In this document: positions 55,219-64,000 of the stretch, in pieces
How positions within the stretch are numbered: the first letter of the stretch is position 1
Layout: each line of letters starts with the position of its first letter
Source: Desulfotignum sp.
Lineage (GTDB): Bacteria; Desulfobacterota; Desulfobacteria; Desulfobacterales; Desulfobacteraceae
Direction of reading: 5' to 3'
Length of the DNA: 64,000 bases
Assembly: GCA_011390635.1 (NCBI GenBank)
Contig: JAABSA010000006.1
Coordinates: 1 to 64,000, forward strand
Notes under the pieces: model-generated
Databases searched by the model: none
The model's input: the letters and a program-made list of their open reading frames with translations, nothing else
What the model was told of the DNA's origin: nothing
Translations under genes and position numbers: made by a program

Positions 55219-55484
55219 ATATCAGCGAATATCTGGATGACCCAGAGGTAATAGCGGAATATCTCAATGCAGCCATCGAAGAAAACGATCCGGCATTTTT
55301 TCTCCGGGCTGTGGGTGACGTTGCCAAAGCCCGGGGTATGACCAAGATATCAAAAGAATCCGGTGTCAAACGAGAAGCCTTATACAGAGCACTGTCCGGA
55401 AATGTTCAACCAAAATTTGACACCATCATGAAGGTATTGCGGGCCGTCAATTTCAAGTTGAAGGTGGAGCAGTCGGGGCCTTGA
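55200..55484 (+). CDS. higA: HigA-type antitoxin with helix-turn-helix
   Basis: The 94-residue protein has an N-terminal toxin-binding part (DISEYLDDPEVIAEYLNAAI). The helix-turn-helix GMTKISKESGVKREALYRALSG is followed by NVQPKFDTIMKVLRAVNFKL, typical of the addiction-module antidote family. It neutralises the upstream toxin and represses the promoter by binding the palindrome at 54877-54896. The ATG follows AAGGAGGG, a strong site, which would favour antitoxin over toxin synthesis. Confidence 0.87.
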   Translation: MEIQDLDISEYLDDPEVIAEYLNAAIEENDPAFFLRAVGDVAKARGMTKISKESGVKREALYRALSGNVQPKFDTIMKVLRAVNFKLKVEQSGP

Positions 55485-55856
55485 ACCAGATATCATCCTT
55501 ATTGAATCTGTTTGTCATGGTCTCCATAGAGAAGTTGCATCTGATTCATTTTTCCGAGCAGGCACAGGTCCAAATTTGAACAGCAAAGTCACTTTTTTTA
55601 GGACATATTTTTTCTGCTTGTCAAGTAAAAAATCAAAGATAGATCTGTTTGCGTGCAGGTTATCTACTATGCTGTAGCAAAAAAACCGGTATCAAGAGAG
55701 AACTCCTTGACGTCTATGAAATCTTGGAAATGAGCAGAGCAGTGGAAAAACTAGAAAATTTACTGATCCACCTGTGATCCAAAGTTTTGCGGGCCTCAAG
55801 CAAATTCCAGATGCCACTACGAACTTGCAACTATCTGAAATTAAAGGAAATATTTA

Positions 55857-55933
55857 TGGGGTGAGTGACGGGACTTGAACCCGCGGCCACCAGGGCCACA
55901 ACCTGGTGCTCTACCAACTGAGCTACACCCACC
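55857..55933 (-). tRNA. tRNA-His (anticodon GUG)
   Basis: The minus strand folds into a tRNA with acceptor GTGGGTG and an extra G at position -1 that faces C73, the identity mark of tRNA-His. The anticodon arm is CCAGG-TTGTGGC-CCTGG and the T-arm is CGGGTTCAAGTCCCG, with encoded CCA. Its last bases form the attachment repeat shared with 54673-54698. Confidence 0.95.
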
Positions 55934-56096
55934 GCAAAAAACTTTTCATAATTATCAGAACCGCTTGAATTTTTCAATAGTTTTTTCACAATTTGCACTG
56001 AACACGGTATAATATTTAACATTGACCTGACCCGGTTGTTTGACTATTATCCTGTTACAAAAAAGAATGGCCGACACAAACAAAAAAGGTATCTTT

Positions 56097-56279
56097 ATGA
56101 ATGCATTGCTCATATTTCTGGTCAGACTCATCCTGGGACTGGTATTCGGCATCCTTCTGATCCGGGTATTCAGACCGGAATGGGGAATTTTCCATGGGGC
56201 TCTCACGGGCCTGGTGCTGGTGGCTCTGGCATACGGCCTGCAGTATTTTAAAAAACCAAAACCCCGGAAAAAGGGATAG
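56097..56279 (+). CDS. Small two-helix membrane protein of unknown function
   Basis: The 60-residue frame after AAAAAAGGT has two hydrophobic segments, LLIFLVRLILGLVFGILLI and GALTGLVLVALAYGLQYF, and a basic tail (KKPKPRKKG). It could sit in the inner membrane with both ends inside. It lies 5 bp before selB and is probably co-transcribed with it. No family is recognised. The stop is TAG. Confidence 0.65.
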   Translation: MNALLIFLVRLILGLVFGILLIRVFRPEWGIFHGALTGLVLVALAYGLQYFKKPKPRKKG

Positions 56280-56284
56280 ATCCA

Positions 56285-58198
56285 TTGGAAAACATTATTC
56301 TCGGAACAGCCGGCCATATTGATCATGGCAAAACCAGCCTGGTCAAAGCCTTAACCGGCATCGAAACCGACCGGCTCAAGGAAGAAAAACAACGGGGTAT
56401 CACCATTGAACTGGGATTTGCCTTTCTGGATCTGCCGGACGGCACCCATATCGGCATTGTGGATATGCCGGGCCATGAAAAATTTGTGAAAAACATGGTG
56501 GCAGGATCTTCGGGCATTGATGTGGTCACAATGGTCATTGCCGCAGACGAAGGGGTGATGCCCCAGACCCGGGAACACATGGAAATCTGCAATCTCATGG
56601 GTATTGAGCACGGTCTGATCGCCCTGACCAAGACAGATCTGGTGGACGAAGATCTGCTGGAACTGGCCCTGGAGGATATCCATGATTTTGTGCAGGACAC
56701 GTTTTTAGAAGACAAACCGATTATTCCGTTATCATCTGCCACCGGTCACGGTCTGGATGCGTTTGTGTCTGCATTGGAAACCATCTGCAGCAACCTGCCG
56801 AAACGTAAATTTTCCACCATCTTCCGGCTGCCTGTGGACCGGGTGTTCACCATGAAAGGATTTGGCACGGTGATCACCGGCACCCTGGCATCGGGCAGTA
56901 TTCGGGTGGGAGAAGATATCATGGTCTATCCCAAAAAGATTGTCTCCCGGGTAAGGGGAATCCAGGTTCATTCCAGCAGTGTGGCAGAGGCGGGTCCCGG
57001 AACCCGCACCGCTATAAATTTCCAGGGCCTTGATAAGGAATCAGTCAACAGGGGGGACATTCTTTCCACTCCAGGCACACTCATTGAAAGCTATATGGTG
57101 GATGCCGGTTTCCATTTTTTAAAATCCAATGCCAAACCAGCCAAAGCACGTACCCGGATCCGGTTTCATTCCGGCACCAGTGAAATTTTAGGATATATGG
57201 TGCTTCTGGACAGAGAGGAACTTCTGCCAGGAGATGATGCGCTGGTTCAATTCCGACTGGAATCTCCGGTGTGCTGCATCAAGGATGACCGGTACGTTGT
57301 CAGAAGCTATTCCCCGGTGAAAACCATTGGCGGCGGAGCCATTCTCAATCCAGTGGCACAAAAATACCGGCATATGGACCCACAGGTGATCCAGGGCCTG
57401 AACGCACTGGCATCAGAGGATGAAAACCAGGCCATTTTATTTTTTCTGTCTTTAAAAGGCTTTAAAGGACTCAGCTTCAATGACCTGCGGATCATGACCA
57501 ATATTGGTGACAAAAAACTGGCCGCCACCCTTCAGAAAATGCTTGCCCAGCAGGAAATCATCCAGACGGACAAAGAAAAACAGATTTATGTCAATGGCGC
57601 TTTTTTTGATGATTTCAAAAAAAGGGCACTGGAAAAAATCGGACAATATCACAACGCAAATCCATTGAAAGAAGGCATGCCCACGCAGGAATTGAAATCC
57701 AAGTTCAGATACATCAAAGACCCCAAGTTTTTCAATATCCTGTTTTTACGGCTTGCCAGGGAAGATGCCATTATCCAGGACAAAAACCTGGTGAAATTGA
57801 CCGGATTTAAAGTGGCCCTGCAGGTGGACCAGCACAAGGTAAAAGAAGACATGATCCATATTTACAGGTCCGCAGGCCTGACCCCGCCATTTTTCAGAAC
57901 GGTCTGCCAGGACCTGAATCTGGACAAAAAAACCGCCAAAGATGTACTGCAGATGCTCATTGATGAAAACCTGATCATCAAAACCAAGGATGACCTGTTT
58001 TTTGACAAAAATGCCATTGCAGCACTTGAACAGGATCTGGTGGATTTTCTCAAAAAAAAAGAGAAAATCACCACTCCGGAATTCAAGGATATGACAGGTA
58101 TTTCCAGAAAATTTGTTATTCCCCTTATTGAATATTTTGATTCCGTCAACCTGACCATCCGGGTGGGTGACACCCGCCAGCTGCGGAGAAAGATATAA
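56285..58198 (+). CDS. selB: Selenocysteine-specific elongation factor SelB
   Basis: SelB delivers Sec-tRNA to UGA codons that have a SECIS hairpin. The 637-residue protein has a G domain (GTAGHIDHGKTSLVKAL, DMPGHEKFVKNM, TKTDLVDE), EF-Tu-like beta domains, and a C-terminal half of winged helices that bind SECIS RNA. The TTG at 56285 is the probable start; an in-frame ATG is not available nearby. No selA, selD or tRNA-Sec gene lies in the window. No UGA-containing selenoprotein gene was recognised. Confidence 0.92.
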   Translation: MENIILGTAGHIDHGKTSLVKALTGIETDRLKEEKQRGITIELGFAFLDLPDGTHIGIVDMPGHEKFVKNMVAGSSGIDVVTMVIAADEGVMPQTREHMEICNLMGIEHGLIALTKTDLVDEDLLELALEDIHDFVQDTFLEDKPIIPLSSATGHGLDAFVSALETICSNLPKRKFSTIFRLPVDRVFTMKGFGTVITGTLASGSIRVGEDIMVYPKKIVSRVRGIQVHSSSVAEAGPGTRTAINFQGLDKESVNRGDILSTPGTLIESYMVDAGFHFLKSNAKPAKARTRIRFHSGTSEILGYMVLLDREELLPGDDALVQFRLESPVCCIKDDRYVVRSYSPVKTIGGGAILNPVAQKYRHMDPQVIQGLNALASEDENQAILFFLSLKGFKGLSFNDLRIMTNIGDKKLAATLQKMLAQQEIIQTDKEKQIYVNGAFFDDFKKRALEKIGQYHNANPLKEGMPTQELKSKFRYIKDPKFFNILFLRLAREDAIIQDKNLVKLTGFKVALQVDQHKVKEDMIHIYRSAGLTPPFFRTVCQDLNLDKKTAKDVLQMLIDENLIIKTKDDLFFDKNAIAALEQDLVDFLKKKEKITTPEFKDMTGISRKFVIPLIEYFDSVNLTIRVGDTRQLRRKI

Positions 58199-58247
58199 AG
58201 CGCCGCACCTGATCTACAACCGGACAACACAAGCTTGCTGTATTCTG

Positions 58248-59114
58248 CTATATATTGTGCAGCATCCGGTGGGCAAAAACCGGCAGCACAAAGGAGGCTG
58301 CATGCATCCGGGGGGTATAATACTGTAACTGCCCCTGGATTTTTTCAGACACTTTTCTTGCCGGCTGTTTGAGTTCAGGACCCAGTGATCCAAGGCATAT
58401 GCCGATATTGCCTCCCGGATATGTGGGAACCATGATGCAGGCATATGCCTGGTGTAAAAACAATTGTTTGGTAATCTGTGCCAGATTTGTTACACATTCT
58501 TTGTGAAGAAAAATGGATTCCCCCTGGGTGGCCACAATCCCGTCAGGCTTTAATGCAGTTTTCAGGCTTTCGTAAAACGGCTTTTTAAAAAGCACTTCTC
58601 CGGGCCCGACAGGATCGGAAGAATCGACAATAATGACATCATACTGGTTTTTCTTTTTTCGGACATAGGTATAACCGTCGCCAATGTTGACATTGACCCG
58701 GGGATCATCAAATCCGCAGGCAAGGCCCGGTAAAAATTGTTTTGACACCCTGATGACGGCCTCATCAATTTCACAAAAATCAATATGCGTTACACAGTCA
58801 TGGCGGCCTACTTCCCGTAAGATCCCGCCATCTCCTCCCCCGATAACCAGAACCGTTTCGGGATGCGGGTGGGCAAACAGGGGAACATGGGCCAGCATCT
58901 CCTGGTAGGCAAATTCATCAAATTCGGTCAATTGGATAATACCGTCCAGGGCAAGCATTCTGCCATAATTTTTTGTCTGAAACACTTCGATCTGCTGAAA
59001 CCGGCTCTTCTCTTTATGAAGCACTTGTTCAATCTCAAGGGCAAACCCCATCCCGGACCACATGGAGCAGGTTTCAAAAAACCAGCCATCTTTGATATGA
59101 TTGGCATCTTCCAT
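58248..59114 (-). CDS. speE: Spermidine synthase (polyamine aminopropyltransferase)
   Basis: The enzyme transfers aminopropyl from decarboxylated SAM to putrescine. The 288-residue protein has the family motifs MLALDGIIQLTEFDEFAYQEML, VLVIGGGDGGILREVGRH, the catalytic VDSSDPVGPGEVLF, and GGNIGICLGS near the end. The ATG at 59114 follows AAGGATAG. It lies downstream of speD on the same strand (93 bp), so the two form a speDE operon. The stop is TAG. The methylthioadenosine formed would be used by the mtnP product. Confidence 0.9.
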   Translation of the reverse strand: MEDANHIKDGWFFETCSMWSGMGFALEIEQVLHKEKSRFQQIEVFQTKNYGRMLALDGIIQLTEFDEFAYQEMLAHVPLFAHPHPETVLVIGGGDGGILREVGRHDCVTHIDFCEIDEAVIRVSKQFLPGLACGFDDPRVNVNIGDGYTYVRKKKNQYDVIIVDSSDPVGPGEVLFKKPFYESLKTALKPDGIVATQGESIFLHKECVTNLAQITKQLFLHQAYACIMVPTYPGGNIGICLGSLGPELKQPARKVSEKIQGQLQYYTPRMHAASFVLPVFAHRMLHNI

Positions 59115-59207
59115 TTCTACTATCCTTTTTTTGTTCTTTTGCATGACAGTTGTGAGGGATAGGATTTGACAGGTGCCCCTCAAACCTCATCCCTCACTCC
59201 TCAAACC

Positions 59208-60044
59208 TCATTGCCGCAATGCGATCTGCATTTTATAATGCGCGCCCTTGAAAAAAGAGATGGCAAACTCAGCCACCTGCCGGGGATCATAATACTTGCA
59301 GCTGAATATATCCAGATATGCGGTATTGGATGCATTGGCAAAATGACCTGATATCAGAGAGGTCTCAATGAGCTGGGTCATGCTGAAACCTTCCACCCTT
59401 TCATCTTCTCCGAAATGAACGATATTGCATTCTCCAAAGCGTTTCATATCAATAAGATCACACAACTGATGGACAAAAGATGTTACACTTGCGGCATCTG
59501 TGATGATCTCCGGGTCAGTGTCATAAATATCAACGGAAGTCAGAACACCCCAGGGGTTTTTGTGCTCATATTCCTTTTTCCAGGATATGGGATGCACATT
59601 TGATTTTTTGATAACCTCACCGATTTTCTGCTGCTCAAACGGTTTGGCAATGATCCCTCTGTTTTGATCAGAAGAAATAACAACATTTGCAGAGGCAAAG
59701 GAATCTTTCATGGAATGTATGGCCTTTTCCAGGTCAATATTGTCTCCGCAGGTGAATATATCCACTGCTGCATAGTCATGCTCCGGCCATGCATGGATGG
59801 TAAAATGCGATTCCGCTATCACTACAACGCCGCTGACACCCTGGGGTTCAAATTTATGAAAAGAGGAACTGATAATGGTTGCACCGCTTTCCTTTGCAGC
59901 CTTTAACAACGCCTGTTCCACAAGAGTTTCATCCAGAAAGGCTGTGGCGCTGCATTCATAATACTCAATGGTCATCTGTCGTCCCAGAGCAAAAAACGCA
60001 TCTCTCCGGGAATCTTCAATACATGTAATATTTTTATCAAGCAT
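59208..60044 (-). CDS. speD: S-adenosylmethionine decarboxylase proenzyme with a second SpeD-like domain
   Basis: SpeD makes decarboxylated SAM. Residues 1-130 form the usual prokaryotic domain with AESHFTIHAWPEHDYAAVDIFTCGD, whose ESH serine would become the pyruvoyl group. The protein then continues for about 140 residues. That second part (GFSMTQLIETSLISGHF, AYLDIFSCKYYDP) looks like a diverged SpeD copy in which the ESH triad is replaced. The total of 278 residues is twice the common length of about 120-140. The ATG at 60044 follows GGAG. It leads the speDE operon and is coupled to a 12-codon frame just upstream. Confidence 0.85.
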   Translation of the reverse strand: MLDKNITCIEDSRRDAFFALGRQMTIEYYECSATAFLDETLVEQALLKAAKESGATIISSSFHKFEPQGVSGVVVIAESHFTIHAWPEHDYAAVDIFTCGDNIDLEKAIHSMKDSFASANVVISSDQNRGIIAKPFEQQKIGEVIKKSNVHPISWKKEYEHKNPWGVLTSVDIYDTDPEIITDAASVTSFVHQLCDLIDMKRFGECNIVHFGEDERVEGFSMTQLIETSLISGHFANASNTAYLDIFSCKYYDPRQVAEFAISFFKGAHYKMQIALRQ

Positions 60045-60082
60045 TACTGCTGTCTCCAATAACCAATAAAAATATCTGTCAT
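60044..60082 (-). CDS. Possible 12-codon leader frame (uORF) coupled to speD
   Basis: The minus strand reads ATG at 60082, encoding MTDIFIGYWRQQ, with TAA overlapping the speD ATG by one base (TAATG). A GGGGGGGTGATT stretch just before it could act as its ribosome-binding site. That G-run can also pair with an upstream CCCC. Such coupling could make speD translation depend on the leader. It may be chance; no codon evidence is possible at this length. Confidence 0.3.
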   Translation of the reverse strand: MTDIFIGYWRQQ

Positions 60083-60690
60083 AATCACCCCCCCAAAAAA
60101 TGTGGGGCACCCAAAACAAGCCACACCTTTGACAGCCGCATCAAAACGGGCACCCAAAGGGGCAGCAAAGCATCGAAAAGATCTTTGTCGGTGTTTCAAC
60201 CATACCGCAAATCTTTATGCCCTGAATCTGCCGGAAATGTCCTTTTCTGTAAATTGTTAATCATACCCGGGGCACTGCACCTGATATGGGAATCTGCCCG
60301 CAGCCTGTCATCTATTTTTATGACCTGGCGGGATACTGTCTGCGTGCATGCAACAGATCCTGGCCAGGCTGGTTTGTGCAAAGTAGGGCTGCCGGGAGTA
60401 TGATCGGGTTGGGGATGGATGGCGGGGATAGGTGTGAAGAAAACAAGAGGTTTGTGTGCAAAAGACGATCCGCCTTCTACCCACCCAGCATCAACCGCAA
60501 TTCCCGGGCCCGCAGCATACACAAGACATGCCGTATCATTTTTTGAATATGTAACTTGCAAAATAAACATGAAAATTTTATTTTTAAATGCATAAAACCA
60601 TCGTCTTTGGGTTAATATCGACCCGAAAATCCCGGGCCATGTAAAGAACATATCCTTTTACAGGATTTTTGTATAATTTAAAAGAGGAAT
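60083..60690. other. Gene-free stretch between speD and hemW
   Basis: About 600 bp without a convincing gene. Several frames of 60-150 codons exist on both strands, but none has a family likeness or a good ribosome-binding site. A CCCC/GGGG hairpin lies close to the speD leader. AT-rich DNA near 60560-60690 lies downstream of the hemW stop. No riboswitch or tRNA could be recognised. Confidence 0.5.
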
Positions 60691-61950
60691 TTACGCATTA
60701 TCATTATAAAAATGCGGTTTGTCAAAAATTTTCTGAGCAAATGCATCCACGATATTGTCCAGGCAGGTCAACCCTGACCTGGTCAGATTGAAATGTCTGG
60801 ATGCTTCCGGTTGTCCTTCGGGCAGGTACACCCTCCCAAGACCCTGTTCTTCCAGCCGGGCCATAAACCTTTGGATATCAGGATCCAGTCCTTTTACCTG
60901 AATGCCATGTTTTGTTCTCAATCCCAGCATGACCTGCTCCAGCGCTTCCTGGACCGGGGTGAGGGTCTCTTTGCCTGCTTCAGGAATGCGGCCGAATGCC
61001 AGATGCGCCAGCCAGGATGTGACATCAGCAACATTCCATGACCGTACCTGCGGGGTCAGGTGAAAAAGACCCGGAGCTGGTTGCAGAGAACCTTGAACCC
61101 CTTGTCTTGCACCTGCATCAGACGGCAGAAATGAATGGGCTGACGGCCCCATCCCCAGATAGGCCCCCCGTTTCCAATAGTGTGCATTATGCATGGACTG
61201 ATTTTTCAATCCCAGGGCAAAATTTGATACTTCATAATGGGTATAGCCCCTGTTTTCAAGCAGTTCCACTGTCTGAACAAAAAAATCCATGCGCAGATCC
61301 CGGTCACAGGGGCAAAGCAGTCCTTTTTCACACAGATCAAAAAAAGGGGTTTCTGGTGCAATGGTAAGCATATAACAGGACAGATGGGCCATCTGAAACC
61401 CAAGAGCGGTTTCAAGATCTTTGTGCCAGATGTCCGGGGTTTCTCCGGGCAGGCCGTATATCAAGTCCAGTCCCACATTGGAGAAGCCTGCCCGGTCAGC
61501 GCCCGCCAGGGTGTCAAGCACCTGCTTTCGGGTATGAATCCGGGACAGAAAAGACAATTTTTCCGGCACAAAGGACTGGGCTCCGATGCTCAGGCGCGTG
61601 ATGCCCATTTGTTTGAGACCGGCCAGATACGCATCATCTACTGTGCCCGGATTAACCTCAAAGGTAATTTCAGGATCAGGGGCAAGATGAAATTTGTCCC
61701 TGACAGTTGCAAGGATATGCTCCACTTGTCCCAGGGACAATACCGAGGGGGTACCGCCCCCCAGATAAAGGGTAGCAACCTGTGCCCGGGACCATGGTGC
61801 GCCCGGTTGAGAGCGCAGCCTGATCTCTTTGCACACGCTCTCCGTGTATGATGGGATCAAAGACAGATCCTGTACTGAAAAGAAATCACAATACGGGCAT
61901 TTTTTTTTACAAAAAGGCACGTGGATATAGAGGGACAAAGAATCAGACAA
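60691..61950 (-). CDS. hemW: HemW-like radical SAM protein (coproporphyrinogen III oxidase family)
   Basis: The 419-residue protein starts SLYIHVPFCKKKCPYCDFFS, whose CxxxCxxC binds the radical SAM [4Fe-4S] cluster. LYLGGGTPSVLS, FEVNPGTVDD and RLSIGAQSF follow, then the HemW C-terminal domain. HemW-type proteins are probably haem chaperones and lack the extra Cys of HemN oxidases. HemN function cannot be excluded from sequence alone. It stands alone on the minus strand. Confidence 0.87.
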   Translation of the reverse strand: MSDSLSLYIHVPFCKKKCPYCDFFSVQDLSLIPSYTESVCKEIRLRSQPGAPWSRAQVATLYLGGGTPSVLSLGQVEHILATVRDKFHLAPDPEITFEVNPGTVDDAYLAGLKQMGITRLSIGAQSFVPEKLSFLSRIHTRKQVLDTLAGADRAGFSNVGLDLIYGLPGETPDIWHKDLETALGFQMAHLSCYMLTIAPETPFFDLCEKGLLCPCDRDLRMDFFVQTVELLENRGYTHYEVSNFALGLKNQSMHNAHYWKRGAYLGMGPSAHSFLPSDAGARQGVQGSLQPAPGLFHLTPQVRSWNVADVTSWLAHLAFGRIPEAGKETLTPVQEALEQVMLGLRTKHGIQVKGLDPDIQRFMARLEEQGLGRVYLPEGQPEASRHFNLTRSGLTCLDNIVDAFAQKIFDKPHFYNDNA

Positions 61951-62185
61951 AACGTTTCATCAACTCAATCATCAATGTCGACCATCAATGGATCAACATT
62001 ATCGGGTTTCACCTTGTGATAATAACAGGTACTTTCAATGTAAAAAAAGATTATAACCGCACCGGTGCTTCGAGGTCAATGGAGTTAAATCAGTCTTCTG
62101 ATGAACTGTTCTTGAAACTATATCCCGGGGTGTGATAGATATGAGTGGTTTCATCCATTGTGAATGATAATATTAGGAGTATGCC

Positions 62186-63373
62186 ATGCCTGGTTTTGAA
62201 CTATTCGGTGACAGGGAGAGAAAAGAGGTGGCTGATGTATTGTCCACCGGCGTTCTGATGCGCTACGGGTTTGAAGGGGCCAGAAACGGCCATTACAAAG
62301 CCCTGGAATTTGAAAAAAAACTGGGAGATATCACCGGCTCCGACTTCAGCCATTTGTGTGCCAGCGGCACCGCAGCCCTGTGTACCGCCATGGCTGCCTG
62401 CGGCATCGGGGCCGGAGACGAGGTCATTATTCCGCCCTTCACCTTTGTGGCCACCTTTGAAGCCGTGCTCCAGGCAGGCGCCATACCCGTGTTCGGTGAA
62501 ATCGATGACACCCTGTGCCTGAACCCGGACCGGCTGGATGACGTGCTCACTCCCAGGACCCGGGCCGTGGTCCCGGTGCACATGTGCGGAGCCATGGCGC
62601 GTATTACCGAAATAAAAGAGTTCTGCGATAAAAAAGGCCTGATTCTGCTGGAAGACGCCTGCCAGGCATTAGGGGGGACATTCCAGGGAAAACATCTGGG
62701 CAGTTTCGGTCTGGCCGGATGTTTCTCCTTTGATGCAGTCAAAACCGTCACCTGCGGGGAAGGCGGAGCCATCATCACCAATGACCGGCAGGTGTATGAT
62801 GTATGTCACCAGTATGCCGACCACGGCCATGACCACCTGGGCGGCCCTGACCGGGGCGCGGATGGCCACCCCATTCTGGGATGCAATTTTCGGATCAGTG
62901 AACTCAACGCAGCCGTGGGCCTTGCCCAGCTTGGAAAACTGGACCGGATCCTGGAGACCCAGCGCAGAAACAAACGCATTATAAAGGAGGCCATGACAGA
63001 CATGCCGGAATTTTCCTTCCGGTACCTGCCTGATCCGTTCGGGGATTCCGCCACCTTTTTAAGCTTTATGCTGCCCACGGAAGAAAGAACCAGGCAGGTG
63101 GGGGAAGCGCTTGCAGAAAACAGGGTCCCCTGCGCCTACTGGTATGCCAACAACTGGCATTATTACCGGCAGTGGGACCATCTGAAAAAAATGCGCTGCG
63201 CCGCCCCCATGGCTGTCCAGCTCTGCGATAACCTGCCGGATTTTCAACATCTGGTGTTACCCGAATCCGATGCCATAATGAAACGGACCCTGTCCATGCA
63301 GATCATGCTGTCCTGGTCTGATCAGGATCTGGAACAGCGCATTGCCGCCATCAAAAAATCAGTGACACAATAA
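62186..63373 (+). CDS. kdnA: 8-amino-3,8-dideoxy-Kdo transaminase KdnA (DegT/DnrJ/EryC1/StrS family)
   Basis: KdnA places an amino group on carbon 8 of Kdo, giving Kdo8N for lipopolysaccharide. The 395-residue protein begins MPGFELFGDRERKEVADV and has HLCASGTAALCTAM, VIIPPFTFVATFEAV, LLEDACQALGG, the PLP lysine in FSFDAVKTVTCGEGG, and YADHGHDHLGG. Length and order match KdnA of Shewanella. The next gene is KdnB-like, which makes the 8-oxo substrate, so the pair strongly supports this call. The ATG follows AGGAG. Confidence 0.88.
   Translation: MPGFELFGDRERKEVADVLSTGVLMRYGFEGARNGHYKALEFEKKLGDITGSDFSHLCASGTAALCTAMAACGIGAGDEVIIPPFTFVATFEAVLQAGAIPVFGEIDDTLCLNPDRLDDVLTPRTRAVVPVHMCGAMARITEIKEFCDKKGLILLEDACQALGGTFQGKHLGSFGLAGCFSFDAVKTVTCGEGGAIITNDRQVYDVCHQYADHGHDHLGGPDRGADGHPILGCNFRISELNAAVGLAQLGKLDRILETQRRNKRIIKEAMTDMPEFSFRYLPDPFGDSATFLSFMLPTEERTRQVGEALAENRVPCAYWYANNWHYYRQWDHLKKMRCAAPMAVQLCDNLPDFQHLVLPESDAIMKRTLSMQIMLSWSDQDLEQRIAAIKKSVTQ

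Positions 63374-64000
<627 letters not shown>

Larger units (their letters stand above)
54673..55881. mobile_element. Small integrated element in tRNA-His with 26-bp direct repeats
   Basis: A 26-bp sequence equal to the 3' end of tRNA-His (55856-55881) is repeated exactly at 54673-54698. The intervening 1.2 kb holds a higBA-like toxin-antitoxin pair. Three tandem 11-bp repeats (GATCCACATCT type) lie at 54748-54780 and a related pair near 55763-55784, like recombinase arm sites. No integrase gene remains; a 31-codon open stretch ending near 55776 might be a scar. From 55485 to 55855 no gene is seen and the DNA is AT-richer. It reads as a deleted remnant of an integrative element kept by its addiction module. 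Confidence 0.7.

Noticed and set aside
55955-56326. 123-codon minus-strand frame across the 56-kb region
   Set aside because: It overlaps a better-supported small membrane protein gene and the selB start, and has no ribosome-binding site.
61848-62135. 95-codon plus-strand frame between hemW and kdnA
   Set aside because: It overlaps the hemW start region antisense and has no recognisable motif or translation signal.

Overview
The window looks like a chromosomal segment of a strictly anaerobic, probably sulfate-reducing bacterium related to the Desulfobacterales. This is inferred from gene content: HdrA/MvhD- and HdrD-type redox modules, a pyrrolysine operon, the selenocysteine elongation factor SelB, MttB-family methyltransferases, a Zra-type two-component system and 8-amino-Kdo genes. 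Coding density is high, with a moderately high GC content and short intergenic gaps. No rRNA, CRISPR array, transposase or complete prophage was seen.

Layout. 1-2137: tail of an Fe-S flavoprotein, an MBL-fold hydrolase, and a chorismate mutase/prephenate dehydrogenase fusion. 2143-4298: a MotA/TolQ-like plus OmpA-like membrane pair. 4420-8200: a ZraR/ZraS-like system divergent from a ZraP-like periplasmic protein that has its own sigma-54 promoter. 8320-12630: FAH-family enzyme, rhomboid protease, MFS transporter, thioesterase, MBL hydrolase. 12766-18500: a redox operon (HdrA-MvhD fusion, HdrD-like protein, fumarate-reductase-like flavoprotein, thioesterase). 18544-25321 (minus): kinase/M23/aminotransferase three-domain protein, LldP-like permease, dapF, RNase D. 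25404-31354: thrS, alr, CapA-like protein, glutamate-racemase-like protein, then two deletion-scarred remnants (ddl-like and pncA-like). 31450-37975: thioesterase, DsrE-like protein, a diguanylate cyclase with three solute-binding domains, NRDE protein, S1 protease, SDR.

The central feature is 38623-50222. On the minus strand are a trimethylamine-methyltransferase-family gene (mttB) read through an in-frame UAG, a dimethylglycine-dehydrogenase-like enzyme, tRNA-Pyl(CUA), pylSn, a shortened pylC-like frame, pylD and pylSc. Divergently lie an amino-acid-type ABC importer, a GntR/FCD regulator and a second MttB homologue without UAG. The intergenic region carries a 17-bp palindrome containing the FCD-type operator consensus. 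Together they look like an uptake and demethylation system for an N-methylated amino acid or betaine. No corrinoid protein and no pylB are in the window, so essential parts must be elsewhere or lost.

50343-60044: MTA phosphorylase, PGPGW membrane protein, surE, DUF1847 protein, tRNA-Arg, an orphan ribbon-helix-helix protein, mtgA, a 1.2-kb island in tRNA-His carrying a higBA-like toxin-antitoxin pair, selB, and a speDE polyamine operon with a possible 12-codon leader frame. 60691-64000: a hemW-like gene and kdnA/kdnB (8-amino-3,8-dideoxy-Kdo synthesis), with kdnB running off the end.
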